NCBI RefSeq assembly: GCF_041242975.1
Contig: NZ_CP162488.1
Span: 1,850,001-1,914,000, forward strand
Direction: 5' to 3'
Origin: Xanthomonas sp. DAR 35659
Lineage (GTDB): Bacteria > Pseudomonadota > Gammaproteobacteria > Xanthomonadales > Xanthomonadaceae
Length of the DNA: 64,000 bases
Made by a program: the position numbers and the translations under genes. How positions within the stretch are numbered: position 1 is the first letter of the stretch; the number at the start of each line of letters is the position of its first letter. Below are positions 1 through 8,040 of the stretch, one piece after another. The notes beneath the pieces were generated by a model. The model was not told where the DNA came from. It did no database searches and worked only from the letters and a program-made list of their open reading frames with translations.

Positions 1-219
1 ATCGGCGTCGACCAGCGCGCCCGTATCGGCATTTTCCCCCTCGACATCCCGGCAACGCTCGCGCACCGTGGCGAACCACTGTCCCTGCGTGCGGACCACG
101 ATGGTTTCCACGGCGGAGTGACCGTAGGGCGCGATCCGGCTTTGCCCGAGAGACAGGGTATTGTCCCGCCATACGAGCGGTTGCTCGAGGTCGGTGAAGG
201 CAATGTTGGCCTTGATCAT
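1..219 (-). CDS. Unrecognised protein, N-terminal 73 residues only
   Basis: An open frame begins with ATG at 219 and runs off the left edge without a stop. The protein starts MIKANIAFTDLEQPL and continues with no recognisable domain, signal peptide or membrane segment. It lies on the same strand as, and downstream of, the small peptide gene at 331-495, with an intrinsic terminator between them. This layout is common where a peptide is made in excess of the proteins that act on it. I do not recognise the family. The base composition is more AT-rich than the rest of the window. The function is unknown and the gene is incomplete here. Confidence 0.6.
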   Translation of the reverse strand, partial: MIKANIAFTDLEQPLVWRDNTLSLGQSRIAPYGHSAVETIVVRTQGQWFATVRERCRDVEGENADTGALVDAD

Positions 220-266
220 GGAGACTCGACTGCCTGTGTTCGGTGTCGGTGGTCATCACGTTTTCG

Positions 267-295
267 AACAAAAAACGCCGCCTGACGGCGGCGTT
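267..295 (-). terminator. Intrinsic terminator after the small peptide gene
   Basis: AACGCCGCC (274-282) and GGCGGCGTT (287-295) form a perfect 9-bp stem with a 4-nt loop. Read on the minus strand the stem is followed by a run of six T (275-270). It lies 36 nt past the stop codon of the 54-residue peptide gene and before the ATG of the truncated gene, so it probably limits read-through from one to the other. Confidence 0.8.
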
Positions 296-330
296 ATGTA
301 TCGCGACGTCTTGAGCGAGCCGCCGTCGTT

Positions 331-495
331 TCAGCCGCCTGGTTGCGTGGAGTACCAGCGAGAATCCTCGCCAAGATATGGCTTCATCTCGCAGACGCCC
401 GGCGCCGCGATGTTTTGCATGGGCTCGTCGAGCTGGACCGCGAACGGGTTGGAGTGAGAATCCTGTTTCTCTAATTTGGCGTCTTGAATTTTCAT
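331..495 (-). CDS. 54-residue peptide, candidate RiPP precursor
   Basis: ATG at 495 is preceded by a strong ribosome site (AAGAGGAG, about 8 nt upstream) and a sigma-70-like promoter, and the gene is followed by an intrinsic terminator, so this is very likely a real small gene. The product starts MKIQDAKLEKQDSHSNPF and ends DSRWYSTQPGG. It is charged and hydrophilic, with no signal peptide. Two features recall modified-peptide precursors. P-F-A-V-Q-L-D-E (residues 17-24) resembles the PFxxx[LF]xE leader helix of microviridin-type graspetides. Its C-terminal third is rich in Ser, Thr, Asp, Glu and Lys and also contains an E-x-x-x-Y motif (EMKPY, 36-40) like that of PqqA. No maturation enzyme lies in the window; it could lie beyond the left edge. 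That the gene is real is well supported; the RiPP assignment is inference. Confidence 0.7.
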   Translation of the reverse strand: MKIQDAKLEKQDSHSNPFAVQLDEPMQNIAAPGVCEMKPYLGEDSRWYSTQPGG

Positions 496-539
496 CACGA
501 AGCTCCTCTTCCTCTATGTCGTCATGCGGCGACCAACAA

Positions 540-568
540 AACCTAGCACTGCGCCCATGGGGTGACAA
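540..568 (-). promoter_or_regulatory. Sigma-70-like promoter of the peptide gene
   Basis: On the minus strand TTGTCA (568-563) and TAGGTT (545-540) are separated by exactly 17 nt. The first differs from the -35 consensus at one base; the second is a weaker -10. Transcription would start near 533, giving a leader of about 40 nt before the ATG at 495. Confidence 0.5.
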
Positions 569-709
569 GTTGGGATGGCGGTCATGGCTGGCGGTGCGGG
601 CGGCTCAGCACGATTCGCAGGTCTTATCGGTGCCTTCGTCACCGACCATGCGAGCTGCGCACGCGCCGACACGCGAAGCGTTTGCGTCGCCCCAAGGCGA
701 CGCAGCCGC

Positions 710-2476
710 TCAGCGCACCCCGTGCATCATCCGCCGAAGCAATGGCGCGGCGAGGAAGGCCAGCAGCGCGCAGCCCAGGCCGATCCACAGCATCAGCCAG
801 AACAGGTGCGCGTACTTGGCCGCGGCGTCGGCGACGTTCAGCGCCTCGCCGTCCGGCACCTCGATCGCGGCGAGCTTGCCGAACAGCGCCGCCAACGCTT
901 CGGAGAAGGCGGTGGCCAGGAACCAGGTGCCCATCATCAGGCTGACCACGCGCGGCACCGCGAGTTGGGTCACCGCCGACAGGCCGACCGGTGACAGGCA
1001 CATCTCGCCGGCCTCCAGCACCAGGTAGGCCAGCACCAGCCACCACACGCTGGCCATCTGTCCGCTGGCGCCGACCTGCTGCGCGGCCAGCGCCAGCGGC
1101 ACGAACGACAGCCCGGCCAGCAGCAGGCCGGCGGCCGACTTGAGCGGCTTGGACGGCTCCAGATTGCGCCGCTCCAGCCATGCCCACAGCGCCGCGAACA
1201 GCGGCGCCAGCAGCACCAGGAACAGCGCGCCCAGGTAGGTCAGCGAGCCGGCGGTCTGCGGCAGCACCAGGCAGTCGCGGATCAGGAACAGCAGCATCAG
1301 CGCCCCCACCACCACGAACAGCACGCGTGGCGCCGCCGACGCTGGGCGCCGGTCGGACAGCGACGCGGCCAGCACGAAGCCCAGCGGCGCCAGCAGCAGC
1401 GAGGCGATCGACCACGGCAGCGGGGTGCCGTCGCGGATCACCAGCGACGGCACGATGTCCTTGGTCATCAGCCGGTCGGTGAAGGTGACCCAGGAGCCGT
1501 AGGTCTGCTCGTACAGGGTGAAGTACACCAGCGCCATCGCGATCAGCACCATCAGCGCGATCATCTGCTGGCGCTGCACCGGCGTGCACTGGGTGCCGGT
1601 GAACCAGGCGAACCACAGCAGCACCGCGCCGAGCACAAGCAGCATCAGCAGCAGCGCCAGGGAGATTTCCCCGCCCAGGCTGAAGGCGCCATTGGCCGCG
1701 GCCCACATCAGGCCGGCCACCGGCACCACGCCGAGCGTCGCGGCCAGGTAGATCGCCCATTCGCGCGGCATGCCGAACACGCGCGCGCGCAGCAGTGCCG
1801 GTTGCGCCGGCTCGGCGTGGCCGTGCAGGTACTTCTGGCCCCACAGGAACATGCCCAGGCCGAGCAGCATGCCGATCCCGGCGGCACCGAAGCCGTAGCG
1901 CCAGCCGTAGGCCTCGCCCAGGAAGCCGCAGACCAGCGAGGCGAACAGCGCGCCGAGGTTGATGCCGGCGTAGAACAGGGAAAAGCCGGCGTCGCGGCGC
2001 GGATCGTCGGCGGGGTAGAGCTTGCCGACGATGGTGGAGATGTTGGGCTTGAGGAAACCCACGCCCATGATGATCAGCGCCAACGACAGGTAGGTGATGC
2101 CCAGCGACGAGGTGTCGCGTACCACCTCGCCATGGACGCGGGTGGCGGCGTGGCCCTCGAAGGCCATGCCGAGATGGCCGAGCACCAGCAGCAGCCCGCC
2201 GAACACCACCGCCTTGCGCATGCCCAGCCAGCGGTCGGCGAGCAGGCCGCCGAGCACCGGCACGCAGTACACCAGCCCGCCGTAGGCGCCGAGCAGGTCG
2301 AGCCCGGCCTTGTCGTCGAACAGGTGGTACTTGGTCAGGTACAGCAGCAGCAACGCCTTCATCCCGTAGAAGGAGAAGCGCTCCCACATCTCGGTGAAGA
2401 AGCAGACGTAGACGCCCTTTGGATGGCCGAGGAAGTCGTCGCGCGCGTCGCGCAGCGGCAGGGTCGAAGCGGACAC
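710..2476 (-). CDS. POT/PTR2-family proton-coupled oligopeptide symporter
   Basis: Inner-membrane MFS transporter that imports di- and tripeptides with protons. The N-terminal family signature is clear: FTEMWERFSFYG (about residues 28-38), followed by the second PTR2 motif, FSLFYAGINLGALFA. About 14 hydrophobic segments follow. At 588 residues it is longer than the commonest bacterial members, which are near 500. The start is the GTG at 2476 (S-A-S-T-L-P-L-R follows). The frame stays open upstream into the repeat-filled gap, but that extension is repeat-encoded and has no family similarity. The gene is divergent from an OPT transporter, and an S9 peptidase follows that, so the block looks devoted to peptide uptake. 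Substrate range cannot be read from sequence. Confidence 0.9.
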   Translation of the reverse strand: MSASTLPLRDARDDFLGHPKGVYVCFFTEMWERFSFYGMKALLLLYLTKYHLFDDKAGLDLLGAYGGLVYCVPVLGGLLADRWLGMRKAVVFGGLLLVLGHLGMAFEGHAATRVHGEVVRDTSSLGITYLSLALIIMGVGFLKPNISTIVGKLYPADDPRRDAGFSLFYAGINLGALFASLVCGFLGEAYGWRYGFGAAGIGMLLGLGMFLWGQKYLHGHAEPAQPALLRARVFGMPREWAIYLAATLGVVPVAGLMWAAANGAFSLGGEISLALLLMLLVLGAVLLWFAWFTGTQCTPVQRQQMIALMVLIAMALVYFTLYEQTYGSWVTFTDRLMTKDIVPSLVIRDGTPLPWSIASLLLAPLGFVLAASLSDRRPASAAPRVLFVVVGALMLLFLIRDCLVLPQTAGSLTYLGALFLVLLAPLFAALWAWLERRNLEPSKPLKSAAGLLLAGLSFVPLALAAQQVGASGQMASVWWLVLAYLVLEAGEMCLSPVGLSAVTQLAVPRVVSLMMGTWFLATAFSEALAALFGKLAAIEVPDGEALNVADAAAKYAHLFWLMLWIGLGCALLAFLAAPLLRRMMHGVR

Positions 2477-2635
2477 GGCGGGCCTTGGCGGAAGAGGGCA
2501 GCGGCGGAGTATAGGCGCGCTGGCATGGGTTGGCGGCTGGGCCAGGGCGCCGGGGCATTTTTGGTTGGGCGGCGGGAAAGGTGACCAGTGATGTTGGTTG
2601 TTTTTGGAGGCAGTCTCGTCCGCCCAGCTTCGCGC

Positions 2636-2972
2636 GTCGCTTTCGCGCCGCACCCTCACCCCAACCCCTCTCCCGGCGGGAGAGGGGCTAGCGGCTGTTC
2701 CTTCTCCCGTCGGGAGAAGGTGCCCCGAAGGGGCGGATGAGGGTACGGGCGCAGCCTCGTGCAACAGATTCCACGCGTCGCTTTCGCGCCGGACCCTCAC
2801 CCCAACCCCTCTCTCGGCGGGAGAGGGGCTAGGCTCTTCCCTTCTCCCGTCGGGAGAAGGTGCCCCGCAGGGGCGGATGAGGGTACGAGGCGCAGCCTCG
2901 TGCACCAAACTCCGCGAGTCGCTTTCGCGCCGCACCCTCACCCCAACCCCTCTCCCGCCGGGAGAGGGGCTA
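2636..2972. repeat. Three tandem 141-bp units of a REP-like (BIME-type) element
   Basis: The sequence TTTCGCGCC followed by ACCCTCACCCCAACCCC recurs at 2641, 2782 and 2923, giving a period of 141 bp. Each full unit has two hairpins, CTCTCCC-GGGAGAG (module A) and CTTCTCCC-GGGAGAAG (module B), and ends in GGATGAGGGTAC; the third unit keeps module A only. The array fills most of the 641-bp gap between the divergent POT and OPT genes. Related modules recur at 15971-16038 and inside mfd (42081-42254). The reading frames across the array are by-products of the repeat and I do not count them as genes. Confidence 0.85.
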
Positions 2973-3117
2973 ATTCGCTGACGCCGCGGCGCCATCGCCT
3001 CCACGAATCCCCAATCCCCGCTTCCCAGGCATGTGCCACAAGCTGGGAGCCAGAACGCTGGACTTGCCCATCCCCAGACGCTAGCGTGGAAAACGTTTTT
3101 TCGTTTCAGGGGCAACC

Positions 3118-5100
3118 ATGAACAACGCTGCTGCACCGCGTCAGCTCACCTTCCGCGCGGTCGTGCTGGCGATCGTGCTGGCCGTCGTGCTGTCGGCCGC
3201 CAACGCCTACCTGGGGCTGTTCGCCGGCCTGACCATCGCCACCGCGATCCCCGCGGCGGTGGTGTCGATGGGCGTGCTGCGCCTGCTCGGCGGCGGCACC
3301 ATCCTCGAGAACAACATCGTGCAGACCGGCGCCTCGGCCGGTTCGTCGATCGCGGCGGGGGTGATCTTCACCATCCCGGCGCTGGTGATCATGGGCTACT
3401 GGCCCGACTTCAAGTACTGGTGGGTGCTGGGCATCGCCGGCATGGGCGGCCTGCTCGGGGTGCTGTTCTCGGTGCCGCTGCGGCGCTCGATGATCGTGGA
3501 GGATCCGTTGCCCTTCCCCGAAGGCAAGGCCGCGGCGGAAGTGCTCAAGGCCGGCGACAATCCGGGGCCGGGCCTGAAGATCCTGGCGCTGTCGGCGAGC
3601 ATCGGCGGGCTGGTCAAGCTGGCCGCGGCCAGCGGCCTGAAACTGATCCCGGATACCTGGGCGCAGGCCACCTACCTGGGCAGCAGCAAGCTGGTCGGCT
3701 ACGTCGGCACCAACCTGTCGCCGGCGCTGCTGGGCGTGGGCTACATCGTCGGGCTCAACGTCGGCATCGTGGTGCTGTCCGGCTCGATCCTGTCCTGGCA
3801 CATCGCCATCCCGCTGTACCAGCAGTTCTTCATGGGCTCCGACCCGGCGCTGGCGCAGAGCCTGGCGAATGCGCCGGCAGCCGAGGCCGCGTTCGGCATC
3901 TGGGCGGCCAAGGTGCGCTACCTGGGCGTGGGCGCGATGCTGATCGGCGGCGTGTGGACGCTGTTCTCGCTGCGCAAGTCGTTGCTGTCGGGCGTGAAGA
4001 GCGGCTTCGCCGCCGCCCGCAAGAGCACCGCCGGCACCATCGTGGCCGACACCGACCGCGACCTGCCGATGAAATGGATGCTGGTGGCGCTGCTGCTGTG
4101 CACGCTGCCGCTGCTGGGGCTGTATCAGGCCATCGTCGGCCAGTGGCACGTGAGCGTGCCGATGACCATCATCATGATCGTCGCCGGCTTCCTGTTCGTG
4201 TCGGTGTCCGGCTACCTGGCCGGCCTGATCGGCTCGTCGAACAACCCGGTGTCCGGCATCACCATCTCCACCATCCTGTTCGCCTCGGCGGTGCTGGTGC
4301 TGCTGCTGGGCAAGAGCGGACTGGCGCCGGTGGGCATCGGCGGCGCGCCGATCGGCGCGGTCGCGGCGATCATGATCGGCGCGGTCGTGTGCTGCGCCGC
4401 AGCGGTGGGCGGCGACAACCTGCAGGATCTGAAGGCCGGCTACCTGGTCGGCGCCACGCCGTGGAAGCAGCAGCTGATGCTGGCGATCGGTGCGTTCTCC
4501 TGCGCGCTGATCATGGCGCCGGTGCTGAACCTGCTGGCCCAGGCCTACGGCATCGGCGCGGCGACGCCGCAGCACCCGAACGCGCTGGCCGCACCGCAGG
4601 CGACGCTGATGGCCTCGGTGGCCAAGGGCCTGTTCGGCGGCGAACTGCCGTGGACCATGATCGCCATCGGCGCCGGCGTCGGCGCGGCGATCATCGCCAT
4701 CGACGAGTGGCTGAAGGCGACCGGCAAGCGCTTCCGCGTGCCGGTGCTGGCCGCGGCGATCGGCATCTACCTGCCGCTGGAGCTGATGGTGCCGATCTTC
4801 CTGGGCGGCCTGCTCAGCCACCTGGTCGAGCGCTTCCACAAGATCCGCGCCGACGACGAAGAGGGCCGCGATCGCGTGCACCGTCCGGGCACCCTGTTCG
4901 CCGCCGGCCTGATCACCGGCGAGGCGCTGATGGGCATCGCCATCGCCGTGCCGATCGTGGCGTCCGGCCGTGCCGACGTGCTGGCGCTGCCGGAAGTGCT
5001 GCATCTGAACCAGTGGTGGGGCCTGGCGTTGCTCGCCCTGGTCGGCTTGCTGCTGTACCGCACCGGCCGCAAGGGCGAACCAGCCACGCCGCGCGCGTAA
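3118..5100 (+). CDS. OPT-family oligopeptide transporter
   Basis: Integral membrane protein of 660 residues, with hydrophobic segments along almost its whole length and the opening typical of OPT proteins (LTFRAVVLAIVLAVVLSAAN), then NAYLGLFAGLTIATAIPAAV. Bacterial OPT proteins move oligopeptides or metal-chelate compounds by proton symport. ATG at 3118 follows AGGGGC at a suitable distance. A GC-rich hairpin lies 26 nt after the TAA. The gene is divergent from the POT symporter and precedes a secreted S9 peptidase, which suggests nutrition on extracellular peptides. A metal-chelate (YSL-like) substrate is an alternative that sequence alone cannot exclude. Confidence 0.9.
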   Translation: MNNAAAPRQLTFRAVVLAIVLAVVLSAANAYLGLFAGLTIATAIPAAVVSMGVLRLLGGGTILENNIVQTGASAGSSIAAGVIFTIPALVIMGYWPDFKYWWVLGIAGMGGLLGVLFSVPLRRSMIVEDPLPFPEGKAAAEVLKAGDNPGPGLKILALSASIGGLVKLAAASGLKLIPDTWAQATYLGSSKLVGYVGTNLSPALLGVGYIVGLNVGIVVLSGSILSWHIAIPLYQQFFMGSDPALAQSLANAPAAEAAFGIWAAKVRYLGVGAMLIGGVWTLFSLRKSLLSGVKSGFAAARKSTAGTIVADTDRDLPMKWMLVALLLCTLPLLGLYQAIVGQWHVSVPMTIIMIVAGFLFVSVSGYLAGLIGSSNNPVSGITISTILFASAVLVLLLGKSGLAPVGIGGAPIGAVAAIMIGAVVCCAAAVGGDNLQDLKAGYLVGATPWKQQLMLAIGAFSCALIMAPVLNLLAQAYGIGAATPQHPNALAAPQATLMASVAKGLFGGELPWTMIAIGAGVGAAIIAIDEWLKATGKRFRVPVLAAAIGIYLPLELMVPIFLGGLLSHLVERFHKIRADDEEGRDRVHRPGTLFAAGLITGEALMGIAIAVPIVASGRADVLALPEVLHLNQWWGLALLALVGLLLYRTGRKGEPATPRA

Positions 5101-5570
5101 CCGCCGCCCGCGCTCCCGCACCACCCGAAGCCCGGCCCCGCGCCGGGCTTCGCATATCCGGACCCAGCCACCGCGACACGCGTGCAGGGCCGGGACCGAA
5201 GGCCGCTGCCGGCCGCAGCTGGCCCGGACGGCTTGCATGGTGGACATCGCACAGGCCGCCAGGCCATGCCGCGCCCCGACCGCGCGTCCAGCGGCACCCG
5301 CCTCACCAAACGAGGCCAGCCGTCCAGCGGCCCTCGCACCTCCCACCAAGCCCGCGCCTCGCGCTTACCAATCCCCATTCCCGATTCCCCACTCCCAGCT
5401 CCTCAGCCAGCCGCGCACCGGCGTTCGCAGCGCCTACCGAGCCCGCGTCCCGCTCTTGCCACTCCCCATTCCCGATTCCCCAATCCCAGCCCCTCCATGA
5501 CTTCAGTCCTTTGCGCCACGCCCACCCGCGCCCCTACCATCGACGTTTTGCCGTGTTCCGGAGACGCCCG
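5101..5570. other. Gene-free gap with hairpin and ATTCCC-type repeats
   Basis: I see no gene in these 470 bp. They hold the hairpin at 5127-5151 and two clusters of short degenerate direct repeats of the type CCCCATTCCCGATTCCCCA (about 5366-5398 and 5461-5492). Similar clusters recur in other gaps of the window. Confidence 0.6.
5127..5151 (+). terminator. GC-rich hairpin after the OPT gene
   Basis: GAAGCCCGGC (5127-5136) and GCCGGGCTTC (5142-5151) form a perfect 10-bp stem with a 5-nt loop, 26 nt past the OPT stop codon. No T-run follows, so it may stabilise the 3' end or act as a weak terminator. Confidence 0.5.
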
Positions 5571-7652
5571 ATGACCTTGCGCTACGCCTTGCTGCCCCTG
5601 TGCCTGCTGACCGCGCTGCCCGCGCTGGCGGCGACCCGCGGTTTCGACGTCCGCGACATGGTGGCGATGGACCGGGTGTCCTCGCCGCTGCTGACCCCGG
5701 ACGGCGGCACCGTGCTGTTCGCCAAGCGGCAGGTGGACAAGGCCACGTACAAGGCCAGCACCGGGCTGTGGCTGCGCGACCTGCGCACCCGCGACCTGGC
5801 GCCGCCCAAGCGCTTGACCCCGGAAGGCTGGAACGTCAATTCGCCGGAACTGTCGGCCGACGGCAAGACTGTTTACTTCCTCAGCGCCAAGTCCGGCCGC
5901 CAGCAGCTGTACGCGCTGCCGCTGTCCGGCGGTGCCCCGCGCCAGCTCACCGACTTCGCGCTGGACGTGGACAGCTACCACGTCGCCCCGCAGGGCGACC
6001 GCGTCGCCTTCAGCGCCGGCGTGTTCCAGGACTGCGGCTCGGACCTGGCCTGCACGCAGAAGCGGCTGGACAAGGTCAAGAACGCCAAGGCCAGCGGCGT
6101 GGTGTTCGATCAGTTGTTCGTGCGCCACTGGGATACCTGGAACGACGGCCGCCGCAACAGCCTGTTCGTCGCACCGCTGCCGAGCGGCGCGAAGGCCAAG
6201 CCGGTGGTCGGCGCCTCGGCGCTCAGCGCCACCCTGGCCGGCGACATCCCGTCCAAGCCGTTCGGCGGCGGCGAGGACTACACCTGGGCGCCGGACGGGC
6301 AGTCGCTGGTCGCCAGCGTGCGCCTGGCCGGGCGCGAGGAGCCGTGGTCGACCAACTTCGACCTGTACCGGCTGGATGCCGCCGGCAAGGCGGCGCCGGT
6401 GAACCTGACCGCGGCCAATCCGGCCTGGGACGCCGGCCCGGTGTTCTCGCCCGACGGCAAGACCCTGTACTACCGCGCGATGAAGCGTCCGGGCTTCGAG
6501 GCCGACCGCTTCGGGCTGATGGCGATGGACCTGGCCAGCGGCAAGACCCGCGAGATCGCGCCGAAGTGGGATCGCTCGGCCGACGCCATCCAGGTGTCCG
6601 CCGACGGCAAGACCCTGTACGTGCCGGCGCAGGAACTGGGCCAGCATCCGCTGTTCGAGATCGACGTCGCCAACGGTGGCGTGTCGCAACTGGTCGGCGG
6701 CAACAGCGTGGCCGAATTCGGCATCAAGGGCGACACCCTGGCGGTGATGACCAACTCGCTGCAGACCGGCAACCAGTTGTTCACCGCGCCGATCGCCAAG
6801 GATGGCGGCGCCACCGCGATGCGCGCGATCACCCCCAGCGCCGGCGAGATGCTGCCCGAGGTGAAGTTCGGCGACGCCGAGCAATTCACCTTCAAGGGCT
6901 GGAACGACGAGACCGTGCACGGCTACGTGGTCAAGCCGTGGAACTACGAGGCGGGCAAGACCTATCCGGTGGCGTTCCTGATCCACGGCGGCCCGCAGGG
7001 CAGCTTCGGCAACGGCTGGAGCTACCGCTGGAATCCGCAGACCTACGCGGGCCAGGGCTACGCGGTGGTGATGATCGATTTCCACGGCTCCACCGGCTAC
7101 GGCCAGGCCTTCACCGATGCGATCAGCCAGCATTGGGGCGACCGTCCGCTGGAAGACCTGCAGAAGGGCTGGGCCGCGGCGCAGAAGCAGTTCAAGTTCC
7201 TCGACGGCGACAAGGCCTGCGCGCTCGGCGCCAGCTACGGCGGCTTCATGGTCAACTGGATCGCCGGTAACTGGAATTCGCCGTTCAAGTGCCTGGTCAA
7301 CCATGACGGCGTGTTCGACCAGCGCATGATGGGCTACGCCACCGAGGAACTGTGGTTCACCGAGTGGGAGCAGGGCGGCACGCCGTACCAGAAGGCGTCG
7401 AACTACGAGAAGTTCAACCCGGTCAACCATGTGGCCGACTGGAAGAAGCCGATGCTGATCGTGCACGGCCAGCTCGACTTCCGCATCCCGGTCGAGCAGG
7501 GGCTGGCGGCGTTCACCGCGGCGCAGCGGCAGGGCATCGAATCGAAGTTCCTGTACTTCCCGGACGAGAACCACTGGGTGCTGAAGCCGCAGAACAGCAT
7601 CCTGTGGCACGACACGGTCAATGGCTGGTTGAAGCAGCATATCGGGCAGTAG
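5571..7652 (+). CDS. Secreted S9-family prolyl oligopeptidase-type peptidase
   Basis: Serine peptidase of 693 residues. Residues 1-21 are a signal peptide ending A-L-A-A, so it acts in the periplasm or outside. A beta-propeller part (WD40-like segments such as SPDGKTLYY and SADGKTLYV) occupies about residues 25-420. An alpha/beta-hydrolase domain follows, with the HGGP oxyanion motif and nucleophile Ser555 in GASYGGFM, plus Asp636 (GQLDF) and His668 (ENHWV) as the likely triad. ATG at 5571 is chosen because GGAG lies 7 nt upstream and the signal peptide starts there; the frame is open further upstream through repeats. Relatives cleave dipeptides or oligopeptides after particular residues. With two peptide transporters just upstream, peptide scavenging is the likely role. 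Confidence 0.92.
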   Translation: MTLRYALLPLCLLTALPALAATRGFDVRDMVAMDRVSSPLLTPDGGTVLFAKRQVDKATYKASTGLWLRDLRTRDLAPPKRLTPEGWNVNSPELSADGKTVYFLSAKSGRQQLYALPLSGGAPRQLTDFALDVDSYHVAPQGDRVAFSAGVFQDCGSDLACTQKRLDKVKNAKASGVVFDQLFVRHWDTWNDGRRNSLFVAPLPSGAKAKPVVGASALSATLAGDIPSKPFGGGEDYTWAPDGQSLVASVRLAGREEPWSTNFDLYRLDAAGKAAPVNLTAANPAWDAGPVFSPDGKTLYYRAMKRPGFEADRFGLMAMDLASGKTREIAPKWDRSADAIQVSADGKTLYVPAQELGQHPLFEIDVANGGVSQLVGGNSVAEFGIKGDTLAVMTNSLQTGNQLFTAPIAKDGGATAMRAITPSAGEMLPEVKFGDAEQFTFKGWNDETVHGYVVKPWNYEAGKTYPVAFLIHGGPQGSFGNGWSYRWNPQTYAGQGYAVVMIDFHGSTGYGQAFTDAISQHWGDRPLEDLQKGWAAAQKQFKFLDGDKACALGASYGGFMVNWIAGNWNSPFKCLVNHDGVFDQRMMGYATEELWFTEWEQGGTPYQKASNYEKFNPVNHVADWKKPMLIVHGQLDFRIPVEQGLAAFTAAQRQGIESKFLYFPDENHWVLKPQNSILWHDTVNGWLKQHIGQ

Positions 7653-8040
7653 TGGGGCCGGGATTCGGGATTCGGGATTCGGGATTTTCCGGTGGTAGGC
7701 GGCAGTTGCCGTTGTGGGAGGGGCTTCGGCCCCGACGCGTCATCGGCAAGGCGTCGGGGCTGAGGCCCCTCCCGCACGGGGCTGCCGCAGCGGCACCGGC
7801 GCGCCGCTTCCCTGTCCTGTTCTGCGTGCACTTCCGCCCTGTATTTCACCGGTGGCACGTCGGTCATATCAGCCACCGCGCATGGCTTGGCGCTGCCGGC
7901 CTGGCGGGCGGCGTCGGCGGGCCGATGTTTGGAAGGGGCGAGGATGCTCCTTCGTCGACCAGCCTGACGGCGATGCGGCGCCGGACAGCATGCCGGCGTC
8001 CCGCCAGCGCCGTTTCCGATCACCATAGCGCGAGACCTCC
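7653..8040. other. Gene-free gap with a variant REP palindrome
   Basis: I see no convincing gene. The start holds GGATTCGGGATTCGGGATT direct repeats (about 7661-7687). A long palindrome lies at 7713-7777, listed separately. The rest has no structure I can name. Confidence 0.6.
7713..7777. repeat. Variant REP palindrome (A)
   Basis: GTGGGAGGGGCTTCGGCCCC on the left is answered by GGGGCTGAGGCCCCTCCCGC on the right, with a spacer of about 20 nt. It has the layout of the TGTAGGAG-type REP pairs elsewhere in the window but differs in the arms, with GGGGCT in place of GCGGCT, so it is a diverged subtype. Confidence 0.7.

Noticed and set aside
2477..3117. N-terminal extension of the POT transporter or small genes in the repeat array
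   Set aside because: The encoded sequence repeats with the 141-bp DNA unit and has no similarity to transporter N-termini.
3033..7652. A single 1539-codon plus-strand frame reaching the S9 peptidase
   Set aside because: It runs out of phase over the OPT gene and through repeats. The peptidase has its own ATG, ribosome site and signal peptide at 5571.
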